Below are positions 1 to 8,064 of a stretch of 64,000 nt of DNA, piece after piece; positions within the stretch are counted from its first letter, which is position 1, and the number at the start of each line of letters is the position of its first letter. This DNA is from an uncultured Lachnospiraceae bacterium (GTDB taxonomy: Bacteria; Bacillota; Clostridia; Lachnospirales; Lachnospiraceae). Below the pieces are notes generated by a model. It worked only from the letters and a program-made list of their open reading frames with translations, searched no databases and was not told where the DNA came from. The translations under genes were made by a program, and so were the position numbers. The stretch is taken from assembly GCA_949740535.1 (NCBI GenBank), contig CATJHO010000115.1:1-64000 (forward strand). The letters are read 5' to 3'.

Positions 1-102
1 CGGATGATTGACGGGCGGCAGTGCCTGGTAATCCGCGTGGATGACGGCGTGGAGGTCAATGGGATTCTGGTAAGGACCCTGGAAAAAGGAAAGACAGAGT
101 AG
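1..102 (+). CDS. C-terminal end of an unrecognised protein (partial)
   Basis: Frame 1 is open from the first base to a TAG at 100-102 and gives 33 residues ending in VRTLEKGKTE. Only the tail is present, its start lying outside the window. The gene ends 18 bases before the GreA-like gene, so the two may be co-transcribed. I recognise no domain in so short a piece; it alternates hydrophobic and charged residues as a beta-rich C-terminus would. Confidence 0.55.
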   Translation, partial: RMIDGRQCLVIRVDDGVEVNGILVRTLEKGKTE

Positions 103-120
103 CAGAAAAGAGGAATGAAT

Positions 121-618
121 ATGCGGGAACAATTGACCAAGAGTGATGTGGAGAAGATTGAGGCGGAGATTGAGCACCGGAAGCTGGTGGTACGCAAGGA
201 AGCAATTGAGGCGGTAAAAGAGGCCCGTGCCCATGGAGATTTAAGCGAGAATTTTGAATACTATGCGGCGAAACGGGAGAAGAACAGCAACGAGAGCCGG
301 ATCCGCTATCTGGAGCGGATGCTTCGGACAGCCAGCATTGTGTCAGATGAATCCAAAGAGGATGAAGTGGGGATCAACAAACTGGTGGAGCTCTATTACG
401 AAGAGGATGACGAGACAGAGCAGGTGAAACTTGTAACCTCTATCCGTGGGAATTCTCTGGATGGACGTATCAGCATCGAATCTCCTCTGGGAAAGGCTAT
501 CCGGGGGCATAAGGCAGGAGAACGGGTGCATGTGCAGGTGGATGACGGTTTTGGGTATGAGGTAGTGATTAAAGCCGTCCATGTGTCGGATGACGCGGAC
601 GGGATACGGGGATTTTAA
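121..618 (+). CDS. GreA/GreB-family transcription elongation factor
   Basis: Gre factors enter the secondary channel of RNA polymerase and stimulate cleavage of backtracked RNA. The first 75 or so residues form the expected antiparallel coiled coil, with the family signature ARAHGDLSENFEY at its tip; the Asp and Glu of that motif coordinate the catalytic magnesium. The rest (about residues 95-150) fits the FKBP-like C-terminal domain (SPLGKAIRGHKAGERV). The protein is about 165 aa, usual for GreA. An in-frame ATG at 115 exists, but the ribosome site AGAGGA at 109-114 leaves it almost no spacing, while ATG 121 has 6 bases, so 121 is preferred. The C-terminal half is divergent, so this may be a paralogue rather than the main GreA. 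Confidence 0.85.
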   Translation: MREQLTKSDVEKIEAEIEHRKLVVRKEAIEAVKEARAHGDLSENFEYYAAKREKNSNESRIRYLERMLRTASIVSDESKEDEVGINKLVELYYEEDDETEQVKLVTSIRGNSLDGRISIESPLGKAIRGHKAGERVHVQVDDGFGYEVVIKAVHVSDDADGIRGF

Positions 619-788
619 TGATCCGATGTGGTAAAATCCCATTAACGCTGGCAGTTTTAGATGAATTTGCAGCCTTATAAATGAGCAGATGAAAAAAGCA
701 GCAGGGACGGCATGCTGTTCCTGTTACCCAGCCTTTTCCGGCAAGGGTATACACAGCCGGGGAAAGGTAATGCAAGGAGGAAAACATC

Positions 789-1406
789 ATGAAAGTTTTA
801 TTAGTGAACGGAAGCCCGCACGCACAGGGCAACACCTACATAGCGCTCCATGAGATGGAACAGATATTTGCGGCAGAAGGCGTGGAGACAGAACTGATTC
901 ACGTCGGCAGCAAAGAGATCCGGGGATGTACAGCCTGCGGTTCCTGCAGGAAAAACGGAAAATGTGTATTTGAGGATCTGGTCAATGAAACAGCGCCCAA
1001 GTTCGAGGCCTGCGACGGTCTGGTGGTTGGAAGCCCTGTGTATTATGCTTCCGCAAATGCAACGGTGATCGCATTCCTGGACCGCCTCTTTTACAGCACC
1101 AGCTTTGATAAGACTATGAAGGTGGGAGCCAGTGTTGTGGCAGCAAGACGGGGAGGACTCTCAGCAGCGTTTGATGAACTGAATAAATATTTTACAATCT
1201 CCGGAATGCCCATTGCGTCCAGCCAGTACTGGAACAGCATCCATGGGAGAACCCAGGGAGAAGCATCCCAGGACGCAGAAGGCCTGCAGACCATGCGGAC
1301 CCTGGCAGGGAATATGACCTTTTTGATGAAAAGCATTGCCCTGGGAAAAGAGAAGTACGGTCTGCCAAAGAAGGAGGAGCCGGTGCGGACAAGCTTTATC
1401 CGGTAA
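789..1406 (+). CDS. NAD(P)H-dependent FMN reductase / iron-sulfur flavoprotein-like
   Basis: Flavodoxin-fold protein of 205 aa. The N-terminus VLLVNGSPHAQGNT is the FMN phosphate loop, and VVGSPVYYASA around residue 75 is the second flavin-contact segment. Cysteines at residues 47, 50, 53 and 59 follow C-x2-C-x2-C-x5-C, which matches the compact 4Fe-4S motif of the Methanosarcina iron-sulfur flavoprotein group; a plain FMN reductase would not need it. It probably passes electrons from NAD(P)H or ferredoxin to small acceptors. AAGGAGG at 774-780 precedes the ATG. The 3' end overlaps the convergent LysR gene by 11 bases. The electron acceptor cannot be read from the sequence. Confidence 0.8.
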   Translation: MKVLLVNGSPHAQGNTYIALHEMEQIFAAEGVETELIHVGSKEIRGCTACGSCRKNGKCVFEDLVNETAPKFEACDGLVVGSPVYYASANATVIAFLDRLFYSTSFDKTMKVGASVVAARRGGLSAAFDELNKYFTISGMPIASSQYWNSIHGRTQGEASQDAEGLQTMRTLAGNMTFLMKSIALGKEKYGLPKKEEPVRTSFIR

Positions 1407-2286
1407 ATTCCCTCTTGGCACAATAATTCAGAACCGCTTCCAGCTGCGGCGACACCCACTTATCCCGATGGTAAAGCAGCTGTTTCCAGATTTCCACCTC
1501 AAAATCAGCAACATCCAGCCGGACAACAGCTCCGGCGTCCACGTCCTGCTGTGTCACATAATCCGGCAGGAAGGAGATACCGGCCCCCTCGCTGACAAGA
1601 GAGCAGATCAGCCGCGCGCTTCCCATTTCCAGAATAGGCTTTACTTCCAAGGAGCGTTTTGCCAGACCTTCATCCAGGAGCCGCCGGTAACTCATGCCTT
1701 TTTCTGTCAGAAGAAAAGGCTGTACGAGCAGCTCGGCAACAGACAGAGAGGAACGCCGGGCCAGCGGGGAAGACCCGGAGGCAATAAAGTGCATGCTTAC
1801 AGTTTCTTCCCGAAAGATAACATATTCTGTGTTATAAATATGACTATCGAGTGTTAAAATAGCGTCAGCCTCATTGTGGTTCAACAGCCGGAACATTTCT
1901 TCTGTTCCGGCTGCCAGGATCTTCAGGGTAATTCCCGGATGCTGGCGGCAGAAATCAGGAAAACTGCAGTCAAACAATGAATCACAGAGAGAATCCGAGG
2001 TGGCCAGCCGGATGTGCCCCTTAAGATCCTGCTGCTCCGCCATGGTATCCGTAAGCTCCATGGTCATCCTTTGGATCTGATGGGCGTAGTTGAGCACTTC
2101 CCGTCCCTTTTCCGTGAGAGCAACCGTATGATGGATCCGCTCAAAAAGCTGGACATTCAGCTCTGTCTCCAGCTGGCGGATCTGAAAAGAAACCGTAGAC
2201 TGAGAATACCCAAGCGCCAGAGCTGCCTTGGTAAAGCTGTTCAATTCAGCCACATGAATAAACGTAGTCAAATTCTTCAGATCCAA
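1396..2286 (-). CDS. LysR-family transcriptional regulator
   Basis: A 296-aa protein with the typical N-terminal winged helix (MDLKNLTTFIHVAELNSFTKAA, then SQSTVSFQIRQLE as recognition helix) and a C-terminal periplasmic-binding-like effector domain from about residue 90. LysR proteins usually control a divergent neighbour and themselves. Here the divergent gene is the AGCS symporter, with about 150 bases between the two starts, so an amino-acid-responsive role is inferred. It converges on the flavoprotein gene, overlapping by 11 bases. Confidence 0.9.
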   Translation of the reverse strand: MDLKNLTTFIHVAELNSFTKAALALGYSQSTVSFQIRQLETELNVQLFERIHHTVALTEKGREVLNYAHQIQRMTMELTDTMAEQQDLKGHIRLATSDSLCDSLFDCSFPDFCRQHPGITLKILAAGTEEMFRLLNHNEADAILTLDSHIYNTEYVIFREETVSMHFIASGSSPLARRSSLSVAELLVQPFLLTEKGMSYRRLLDEGLAKRSLEVKPILEMGSARLICSLVSEGAGISFLPDYVTQQDVDAGAVVRLDVADFEVEIWKQLLYHRDKWVSPQLEAVLNYCAKREFTG

Positions 2287-2348
2287 ATCCAGCCCTCCCT
2301 TCCTATATAAAATCTGGTTTTTCGATGTTGTTTATCGTATTTATCTAT

Positions 2349-2377
2349 TTTACAGATGTTCCCCTTTACTATATACT
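2349..2377 (+). promoter_or_regulatory. Sigma-A type promoter of the AGCS symporter
   Basis: TTTACA at 2349-2354, 17 bases, then TATACT at 2372-2377. It lies in the divergent LysR-symporter gap and gives a leader of about 55 bases before the ATG at 2439. Confidence 0.6.
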
Positions 2378-2438
2378 AAATGTAAAACAATTACAAGCTG
2401 CTGTAAAACCATTTCATTTAACAAAAGGAAAAGTAATT

Positions 2439-3827
2439 ATGTCTGTTTTTCGAGCCATTTACCACTGTCTCTGGGGAGATCTGTTTACCATTCCCCTGCC
2501 CGGCGGAAGTTCGCTGGGAATTTCCCTGTTAGTACTGATTCTGATTCCCTCCGGCATCTGCTTTACGATCCGGACCCGTTTCCTGCCCTTCCGCCTCTTT
2601 CCGGAAATGCTGCGCATTACGGCAGAGAAACGGAATCAATCAAAAGAAGGAGCCATTTCCGGTATGCAGGCCCTGATTGTATCCACGGCAACGCGGGTAG
2701 GCATGGGCAATCTGGTGGGCGTTGTGGCTGCCATTTCCCTGGGAGGAGCAGGGGCAGTCTTCTGGATGTGGATTACGGCCCTTCTGGGAGCATCCACAGC
2801 ATTTATTGAGGCAACCCTGGCACAGCTGTATAAGGAGAAGGATCCCCTGTACGGCGGTTACCGGGGCGGCCCGGCCTATTATATTCATCATTTCTTTGTG
2901 AAGCCGGAAAGCGGCAGGCAGAAATCGGTCATTGCCGTTTTGTTCGCCCTGTCCGGCCTTATCTGCTGGTGCGGCATCAGCCAGGTGATTGGCAATTCCG
3001 TGTCCTCTGCTTTCTATAATGCATTTCAGATACCGCCGCTTTACACCACCATACTCCTGGTGGCTGTATCGGCAGTGATTGTACTGCGCAAATACGCAAC
3101 GGTGAAGGTGCTGGATGTGGTGGTTCCTGTGATGGCAGCCTTGTATTTCCTGTTTACGATTTTTATTATGATCAAAAATGCAGGTCTGCTTCCCTCCGTG
3201 TTCCGGCAGATTTTCGAGGAGGCCTTTGGAATACGCCAGGCAGCGGCAGGCGGTTTTGGAGCGGTTCTGATGAACGGAGCCAAGAGAGGACTGTTTTCCA
3301 ATGAAGCCGGTTCCGGTTCCGCGCCCTGTGCGGCAGCGGCGGCAGATATCAGCCATCCGGCCAAAGAGGGGCTGCTGCAGGCCCTGGGTGTATTTATTGA
3401 TACGCTTGTGATCTGCACCTGCTCTGCCATGATTATGCTGCTGACCCCTGCCGGTTTGACCGGCGGGCTGGAAGGAATGGATCTTCTGCAGAAGGCCATG
3501 GGATATCATCTGGGAGAATTCGGTGTGATCTTTATTGCCGTGATTCTCTGGCTGTTCAGTTTTTCCACCTTTATCGGAATTCTTTTCTATGCAAGACCCA
3601 ATGTGGCTTATCTCTTCGGAGATAACTGGCTGTCCCAGACCCTGTATAAGGTTCTTGCTCTGGTTATGCTTTTTGTGGGCGGCCTGGCAGCTTATACCTT
3701 TGTGTGGGATCTTGGAGATGTGGGTGTGGGTCTGATGACTGTCTTCAATATGACAGCTCTGTTCCCCATGGCCCGTCATGCATTGTCTTCCCTTAAGGAT
3801 TATGAGGAGAAGCGGAATAACGTGTAG
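2439..3827 (+). CDS. AGCS-family sodium:alanine/glycine symporter
   Basis: A polytopic membrane protein of 462 aa importing a small neutral amino acid with sodium. Family motifs visible are the TRVGMGNLVGVVAAISLGG block, the GGYRGGPAYYI loop and the NGAKRGLFSNEAGSGSAP signature near the middle. Around ten hydrophobic segments are evident. The reading frame is open further upstream (to 2325), but ATG 2439 follows AAAAGGAAAAG closely and starts a sensible N-terminus (MSVFRAIYHCLWG). It is transcribed divergently from the LysR gene and ends before a strong terminator. Alanine and glycine are the usual substrates of the family; the actual one is not determined by sequence. Confidence 0.92.
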   Translation: MSVFRAIYHCLWGDLFTIPLPGGSSLGISLLVLILIPSGICFTIRTRFLPFRLFPEMLRITAEKRNQSKEGAISGMQALIVSTATRVGMGNLVGVVAAISLGGAGAVFWMWITALLGASTAFIEATLAQLYKEKDPLYGGYRGGPAYYIHHFFVKPESGRQKSVIAVLFALSGLICWCGISQVIGNSVSSAFYNAFQIPPLYTTILLVAVSAVIVLRKYATVKVLDVVVPVMAALYFLFTIFIMIKNAGLLPSVFRQIFEEAFGIRQAAAGGFGAVLMNGAKRGLFSNEAGSGSAPCAAAAADISHPAKEGLLQALGVFIDTLVICTCSAMIMLLTPAGLTGGLEGMDLLQKAMGYHLGEFGVIFIAVILWLFSFSTFIGILFYARPNVAYLFGDNWLSQTLYKVLALVMLFVGGLAAYTFVWDLGDVGVGLMTVFNMTALFPMARHALSSLKDYEEKRNNV

Positions 3828-3868
3828 TTTTCCATTCTGCTGAAGGAACATTGCAGAAAAATGACAGG

Positions 3869-3911
3869 AACAGTTACAAATCTATGAGAAAAGATTTGTA
3901 ACTGTTTTTTT
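3869..3911 (+). terminator. Rho-independent terminator after the AGCS symporter
   Basis: A perfect 15-bp stem (3869-3883 with 3892-3906) around an 8-base loop, followed by a run of T residues to 3911. Confidence 0.93.
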
Positions 3912-3931
3912 GAAGAGCGGCTGTTTCATAG

Positions 3932-3960
3932 TTGACCATATGGTCCGATTGGGATAGAAT
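3932..3960 (+). promoter_or_regulatory. Promoter of the Dam-type methylase
   Basis: TTGACC at 3932-3937, 17 bases, TAGAAT at 3955-3960, just after the preceding terminator and about 65 bases before the methylase ATG. Confidence 0.6.
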
Positions 3961-4027
3961 ACCTTCTGTACACCCCTGTCCGCGAAGGACAGATAATAGA
4001 GAATACACAGAAGTCAGGAGAAAAATC

Positions 4028-4882
4028 ATGAGCAGTACCAATACAGTGCCTTTTGTAAAATGGGCCGGCGGAAAGCGGCAGCTCTTAGAGGCTTTGAGCG
4101 CACGGATGCCAGAGGAATACAAGGACTATTACGAGCCGTTTGTGGGCGGCGGAGCGCTGCTGTTCCACCAGAAGCCTGCCTGGGCCTTTATCAACGATAT
4201 CAACCGGGAGCTGATTCACACCTACACAGAGATTCGGGATCACGTGGGGCCGCTGACGGTTCTTTTGAGTTCCATGGATCAGGTCACCTGCACCAAGGAA
4301 TTTTATTATGAAATGCGGGAGCGCTACAACGATAAACTAAAAGCAAAAGATTACGATACAGAGATGGCGGCTTTGTTTATTTACCTGAATAAGCACTGCT
4401 TTAATGGACTGTACCGGGTAAATCAGAAAGGGCAGTTTAATGTGCCCTGGAATCAGAAAGAGCAGGTCCGCTCCGTGGATGTGGAGAATATTAAGAACAT
4501 ATCCTATTACTTAAAGTCTGTAACCATCACCTGCCAGGACTTTGAGAATTGTCTTAAGACAGCTAAGGCAGGGGACTTCATCTATTTTGACAGCCCATAT
4601 GCGCCCCTCAATCCCACATCCTTTGATTCTTATACCAAGGAGGGATTCACAGAGGAGGAACACAGGCGTCTTTCCAGGGTGTTCCGGGAGCTGGCCGAAA
4701 GAGGCTGTTACTGTATGCTCACCAATCACAACACGCAGCTCATCCGGGAGCTCTATGAGGGCTTTCTCTTAGAAGAGGTGGATGTGCGCCGGGCCATCAA
4801 TTCCGATGCCAGGAAACGGGTGGGAAAAGAAGTGATTATCCGAAGTTACGGAGAACCGGTGTCCGGCCGGATAGAGCAGTGA
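4028..4882 (+). CDS. Dam-family DNA adenine N6-methyltransferase
   Basis: A 284-aa D12-class methyltransferase that transfers methyl from SAM to adenine N6. Residues 9-16 (FVKWAGGK) and YEPFVGGGALLF near residue 40 are the SAM-binding motifs, and the target-recognition region follows. Motif IV reads DSPY (YFDSPYAPL at about residue 186) instead of the usual DPPY. The AGGAG at 4015-4019 fixes the ATG at 4028; the frame is open further upstream without a good site. No restriction endonuclease lies beside it, so it looks like an orphan methylase. GATC is the likely target by family resemblance only. Confidence 0.88.
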   Translation: MSSTNTVPFVKWAGGKRQLLEALSARMPEEYKDYYEPFVGGGALLFHQKPAWAFINDINRELIHTYTEIRDHVGPLTVLLSSMDQVTCTKEFYYEMRERYNDKLKAKDYDTEMAALFIYLNKHCFNGLYRVNQKGQFNVPWNQKEQVRSVDVENIKNISYYLKSVTITCQDFENCLKTAKAGDFIYFDSPYAPLNPTSFDSYTKEGFTEEEHRRLSRVFRELAERGCYCMLTNHNTQLIRELYEGFLLEEVDVRRAINSDARKRVGKEVIIRSYGEPVSGRIEQ

Positions 4883-4903
4883 GGATCCCGGCTGTCTGTC
4901 CGA

Positions 4904-4924
4904 AAATATGGTAAATCCATATTT
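4904..4924. terminator. Short bidirectional terminator between the methylase and lrgB
   Basis: An 8-bp stem AAATATGG/CCATATTT with a 5-base loop lies between two convergent genes. On the minus strand a TTTT run follows, so it serves lrgB better than the methylase. Confidence 0.5.
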
Positions 4925-4925
4925 A

Positions 4926-5606
4926 TCAGAGAAAGAGGATAGAAATCAGTACGGTAATGATGCCGCAGATCCCGATAGCCAGTCCGCTCATTGCGCCTTC
5001 CGTCTCACCCAGCTGAATGGCCCGTGAGGTTCCCACAGCATGGCTACAGGCCCCGATGGACAGCCCGGCGGCCACGGAATCCGTGACCCGGAAAAAGCGG
5101 ATCAGGAAGGGCGCAAGAATACTTCCCAGGATACCGGTGAAGATCACGGCGATAACCGTCACCGGGACAATTCCCCCGTGAGAACTGCTGACCTCCACGG
5201 CAATGGGCGTGGTGATAGATTTAGGAATCAGAGAGGCGGTCATGGCCTCGTCCAGCTGAAACAGCCGGCAGAGCAGATAGACGCTTCCCATGGAGGTCAC
5301 AGAGCCGGCGGTACAGCCCACGGCGATAGGAAGCCAGTTCTCCTTCAGGATCTGGATTTTGCTGTAAATGGACACGGCCAGGCAGGCTGTGGCAGGGGCC
5401 AGAAACATATTGATGATGGCGCCGCCCTGATTGTAGCTTTCATAAGGGATCTTTAAGATGGATAAAAGCCCCACAATCAGCAGGATGGCAGTCAGCAGAG
5501 GATTGCAGAGAACGGATCTTAACCTGGACTGGAGTTTAACGCCAAACCAGAAAGCCAGAATACTTACGGAAATACCGAAAAAGGGTGAAGCCCACAACTC
5601 ATTCAT
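4926..5606 (-). CDS. lrgB: LrgB/CidB-family membrane protein
   Basis: A 226-aa integral membrane protein of the LrgB family. The GSVTSMGSVY segment, SLIPKSITTPIAVEVS and the C-terminal GACSHAVGTSRAIQLGETEGAMSGLAIG block are diagnostic. LrgAB/CidAB were described as modulators of murein hydrolase activity; the homologous Bacillus pair (PftAB) takes up pyruvate, so a small-metabolite transporter is an equally good reading. The start at 5606 is preceded by AGGAGG on the minus strand. The gene overlaps lrgA by 8 bases, which implies translational coupling. Confidence 0.9.
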   Translation of the reverse strand: MNELWASPFFGISVSILAFWFGVKLQSRLRSVLCNPLLTAILLIVGLLSILKIPYESYNQGGAIINMFLAPATACLAVSIYSKIQILKENWLPIAVGCTAGSVTSMGSVYLLCRLFQLDEAMTASLIPKSITTPIAVEVSSSHGGIVPVTVIAVIFTGILGSILAPFLIRFFRVTDSVAAGLSIGACSHAVGTSRAIQLGETEGAMSGLAIGICGIITVLISILFL

Positions 5607-5970
5607 TCTTTGTTCCTCCTGTTTTATGTAAGAGCCGCATGGTGAGCCGGATGCTGAAAGCTGTAGCAGCAAAGGTTATCACAGTAGTAATCGTGCAGAT
5701 GGCAGCCAAAGGAAGCCAGCTTTGTTTCAGAATATCCAGATAATTGATCACATTGACGCCTGCCGGAATAAAGAAAAAAGCCATATTGGCTAGCAGGAAG
5801 TCTGATTTTTCCTGGATATGCTCTGTTTTCAGAATGCCTGTCAGCAGACAGACAAGGAGCAGAAGCATGGCGGTGACACTGGCTGGAAAGGCAAAGGGCA
5901 GAAGCTGTTCTGCCACGGTTCCCAGCCAGCAGATACCGAAGATAATTCCAATTTGTTTGATGATTTTCAT
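5599..5970 (-). CDS. lrgA: LrgA/CidA-family holin-like membrane protein
   Basis: A 123-aa protein with four hydrophobic segments, the usual size of LrgA. It carries the IGIIFGICWLGTVAEQLLPFAFPASVTAML start and NMAFFFIPAGVNVINY, typical of the family. It partners LrgB in the membrane. It starts 11 bases after the SDR gene stop and overlaps lrgB, so the three genes form one operon. The odd point is the SDR in front, since lrgAB are more often led by a LytTR or LysR regulator. Confidence 0.9.
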   Translation of the reverse strand: MKIIKQIGIIFGICWLGTVAEQLLPFAFPASVTAMLLLLVCLLTGILKTEHIQEKSDFLLANMAFFFIPAGVNVINYLDILKQSWLPLAAICTITTVITFAATAFSIRLTMRLLHKTGGTKNE

Positions 5971-5981
5971 AGTTTTTTCCT

Positions 5982-6713
5982 TTATATCCAGCCGCCGTCC
6001 AGCCGGATGATCTGTCCGGTGAGATAAGATGGCTGAGTCACAAGAGAATAGGCAAGTTCTGCTGCCTCCTCAGGTTTTCCAAAACGTCCGGCCGGAATCT
6101 CTCCGGCAATGGCCTCCTTTTCCTCTGCTGTAAAACAGGCATTCATATCCGTATCCACAGCGCCGCAGGCAATGGCATTGACGGCAATCCTGCTGGGAGC
6201 CAGTTCCTTGGCCAGAGCCATGGTCAGAGCATTGACAGCGCCCTTGGAAGCAGAGTAGGCGGCTTCGCAGGAAGCACCCACACAGCCCCAGACAGAAGAG
6301 ATATTCACGATGGAGCCAGCCTGGCGCCGGATCATATAAGGCAGGGCCTGGCGGGTACAGAGAAATGCAGAAGTAACGTTTGTTCTCATAAGCTGTTCCC
6401 AATCATGCAGTGACAGATCAGTGAAGAGACCTGTATGGGAGACCCCGGCGTTATTGATGAGGGCATCCAGTCCGCCAAACTGTGCCTCCATCCGATGAAA
6501 GCATTCCAGCACATCTGCTTCCAGTCCCATATCGCCCATAAAGGTCATACAGGTGACGCCATACCTTGTGTGCAGTTTTCCGGCCAGAGCTTCCAGCTGT
6601 TCCTGGGAGCGGATGCAGGTCAGGATTAGATTCCAGCCTTCTGAGGCGAATTTTTCGGCAATGGCGGCCCCGATACCCCGTGAGGCGCCCGTAATCATAG
6701 CAGTGTGCTGCAT
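5982..6713 (-). CDS. SDR-family oxidoreductase, FabG-like
   Basis: A 243-aa short-chain dehydrogenase/reductase. It has the TGASRGIGAA cofactor loop at residues 8-17, NNAG (INNAGVSHTG), the catalytic Ser in VNISSVWG and the YSASKGA Tyr-Lys pair, and ends with the DGGWI tail of FabG-like members. FabG reduces 3-oxoacyl-ACP, but no fatty-acid genes are near, so the substrate may instead be a small hydroxy or keto acid handled by the LrgAB pair downstream. AAGGGGA precedes the ATG at 6713; longer in-frame starts lack such a site. Confidence 0.85.
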   Translation of the reverse strand: MQHTAMITGASRGIGAAIAEKFASEGWNLILTCIRSQEQLEALAGKLHTRYGVTCMTFMGDMGLEADVLECFHRMEAQFGGLDALINNAGVSHTGLFTDLSLHDWEQLMRTNVTSAFLCTRQALPYMIRRQAGSIVNISSVWGCVGASCEAAYSASKGAVNALTMALAKELAPSRIAVNAIACGAVDTDMNACFTAEEKEAIAGEIPAGRFGKPEEAAELAYSLVTQPSYLTGQIIRLDGGWI

Positions 6714-6840
6714 GGGAATCCCCTTTCTGAAAATAGAAGGCACCAGCCGCCGCGTGTTTCTCCGGGATAATTCATAAAAGTGAACCGAGACACCGGCGAT
6801 ACGGCCAGGCCGCACTCCTCAAGGAACTGATGCCAGATTT

Positions 6841-6869
6841 ATTATAATGCGGAAGAAGAAATAAAGCAA
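6841..6869 (-). promoter_or_regulatory. Promoter of the SDR-lrgA-lrgB operon
   Basis: On the minus strand TTGCTT (6864-6869), 17 bases, TATAAT (6841-6846), giving a leader of about 120 bases before the SDR start. Confidence 0.5.
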
Positions 6870-6950
6870 GACAGGGAACAGGCGGAAGTAACGCTTTTTC
6901 CTTTTGTGCATAATTTAAATGGTAAAGAAAAAATGCAAAAAGGAGCGCTT

Positions 6951-7832
6951 ATGGCAACAAAGATTGTAGTAGATGCGGGACACGGCGGAAGCAATCCGGG
7001 AGCAATGTATCAGGGCCGCCGGGAGAGCGACGATGCCCTGCGGCTTGCAATGGCAGTGGGAAAGATTCTGGAGTCAGAGGGATACGATGTAAGCTACACA
7101 AGAACCAGCGATGTGACCCAGTCTGTGGGGCAGAAAGCGGCAATTGCCAATGAGGAAGGAGCAGATCTTTTTGTATCCATCCATAGGAATGCGGGAGAAT
7201 ATCCGGGACAGTATACAGGGGTTCAGACCCTGATCTATGATGATTCCGGAATTAAAAAACAGATGGCAGAACGGATTAATGCCAATCTGGCCGCTTTGGG
7301 TTTCCGGAATGCGGGTATCAGTATCCGGCCCAATCTGGTTGTACTTAACAGCACGGAAATGCCGGCATTGCTGGTAGAGGCGGGCTTTATTGACAGCGAC
7401 ACCGATAACCGGCTCTTTGACAGCCGTTTTCAGGCCATGGCTCAGGCTGTCGCAGATGGAATTACGGAAACCCTGGAAGGACAGCGGGTAACCTCCAGCG
7501 ACGTGTCTGAGGAAGAGCCGGATGGGGAAGAGCGGCGCAGGCCGCCCATGCATCAAAGGCCGCCTATGATGTGTCCGCCTATGCCTCCTGTGCCTCCCAT
7601 GCCGCCGGAAGAACCGGAGGAGCTTTACCGGGTACAGGCGGGAGCCTTCCGGGAACGGCAGAATGCGGATAATCTTCTGCAGCTTTTGGAAAATGACGGA
7701 TTCCCGGCTTTTATTGTGTATCAAGATGGACTCTACAAGGTGCAGGTGGGAGCCTTCAGCCGTCTGAGCAATGCCATTGCCATGGAGCGCGAGGTTCGGG
7801 AGAAAGGGTATAATACGTATATTACAACTTAA
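6951..7832 (+). CDS. CwlC-like N-acetylmuramoyl-L-alanine amidase with SPOR domain
   Basis: A 293-aa zinc amidase cleaving the bond between MurNAc and L-Ala in peptidoglycan. Residues 1-185 are Amidase_3: VVDAGHGGSNPGA supplies the first zinc His, ESDD the Glu, VSIHRN the second His and LVEAGFID the catalytic Glu. A linker around residues 200-225 is unusually rich in Pro and Met. The last 70 residues are a SPOR-type domain (YRVQAGAFRERQNA and YKVQVGAF repeats). There is no signal peptide, as in Bacillus CwlC, which acts on the mother-cell wall late in sporulation; that role is inferred. AGGAG sits right before ATG 6951. Confidence 0.88.
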   Translation: MATKIVVDAGHGGSNPGAMYQGRRESDDALRLAMAVGKILESEGYDVSYTRTSDVTQSVGQKAAIANEEGADLFVSIHRNAGEYPGQYTGVQTLIYDDSGIKKQMAERINANLAALGFRNAGISIRPNLVVLNSTEMPALLVEAGFIDSDTDNRLFDSRFQAMAQAVADGITETLEGQRVTSSDVSEEEPDGEERRRPPMHQRPPMMCPPMPPVPPMPPEEPEELYRVQAGAFRERQNADNLLQLLENDGFPAFIVYQDGLYKVQVGAFSRLSNAIAMEREVREKGYNTYITT

Positions 7833-7996
7833 TTATCCGAGAGGTTCAGCCTGTCTGGGTTTAGTCCGGCGGGCTGAATTTATGCGGTGAAAGCCCCGCG
7901 ATCCACCTGATGTGGGCTCTGGTGAGAAAGAGTGATACCTGTAAAATAAGGGGATGCTCCTATAGACCTGGAGCGTATTCTTTAAGTCAAATCTTC

Positions 7997-8025
7997 TTGT
8001 AAAAGGGGAGTCTCTTTGCTAAGAT
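7997..8025 (+). promoter_or_regulatory. Promoter of the MBL-fold hydrolase
   Basis: TTGTAA, 17 bases, TAAGAT, with the ATG 40 bases further on. The rest of the 230-base gap after the amidase gene holds only a weak inverted repeat (TTCAGCC/GGCTGAA) near 7853-7880 with no T-run. Confidence 0.55.
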
Positions 8026-8064
8026 ACATAAAGAGATCACAGGAAGCACAAAGGAGAGATAGAG

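Noticed and set aside
2640-3851. 403-codon minus-strand frame opposite the AGCS symporter
   Set aside because: Rich in Gln, His and Cys with no recognisable domain; it is the antisense of conserved transporter motifs.
7853-7880. Terminator after the amidase gene
   Set aside because: The TTCAGCC/GGCTGAA stem has a loop of about 20 bases and no T-run, too weak to call.
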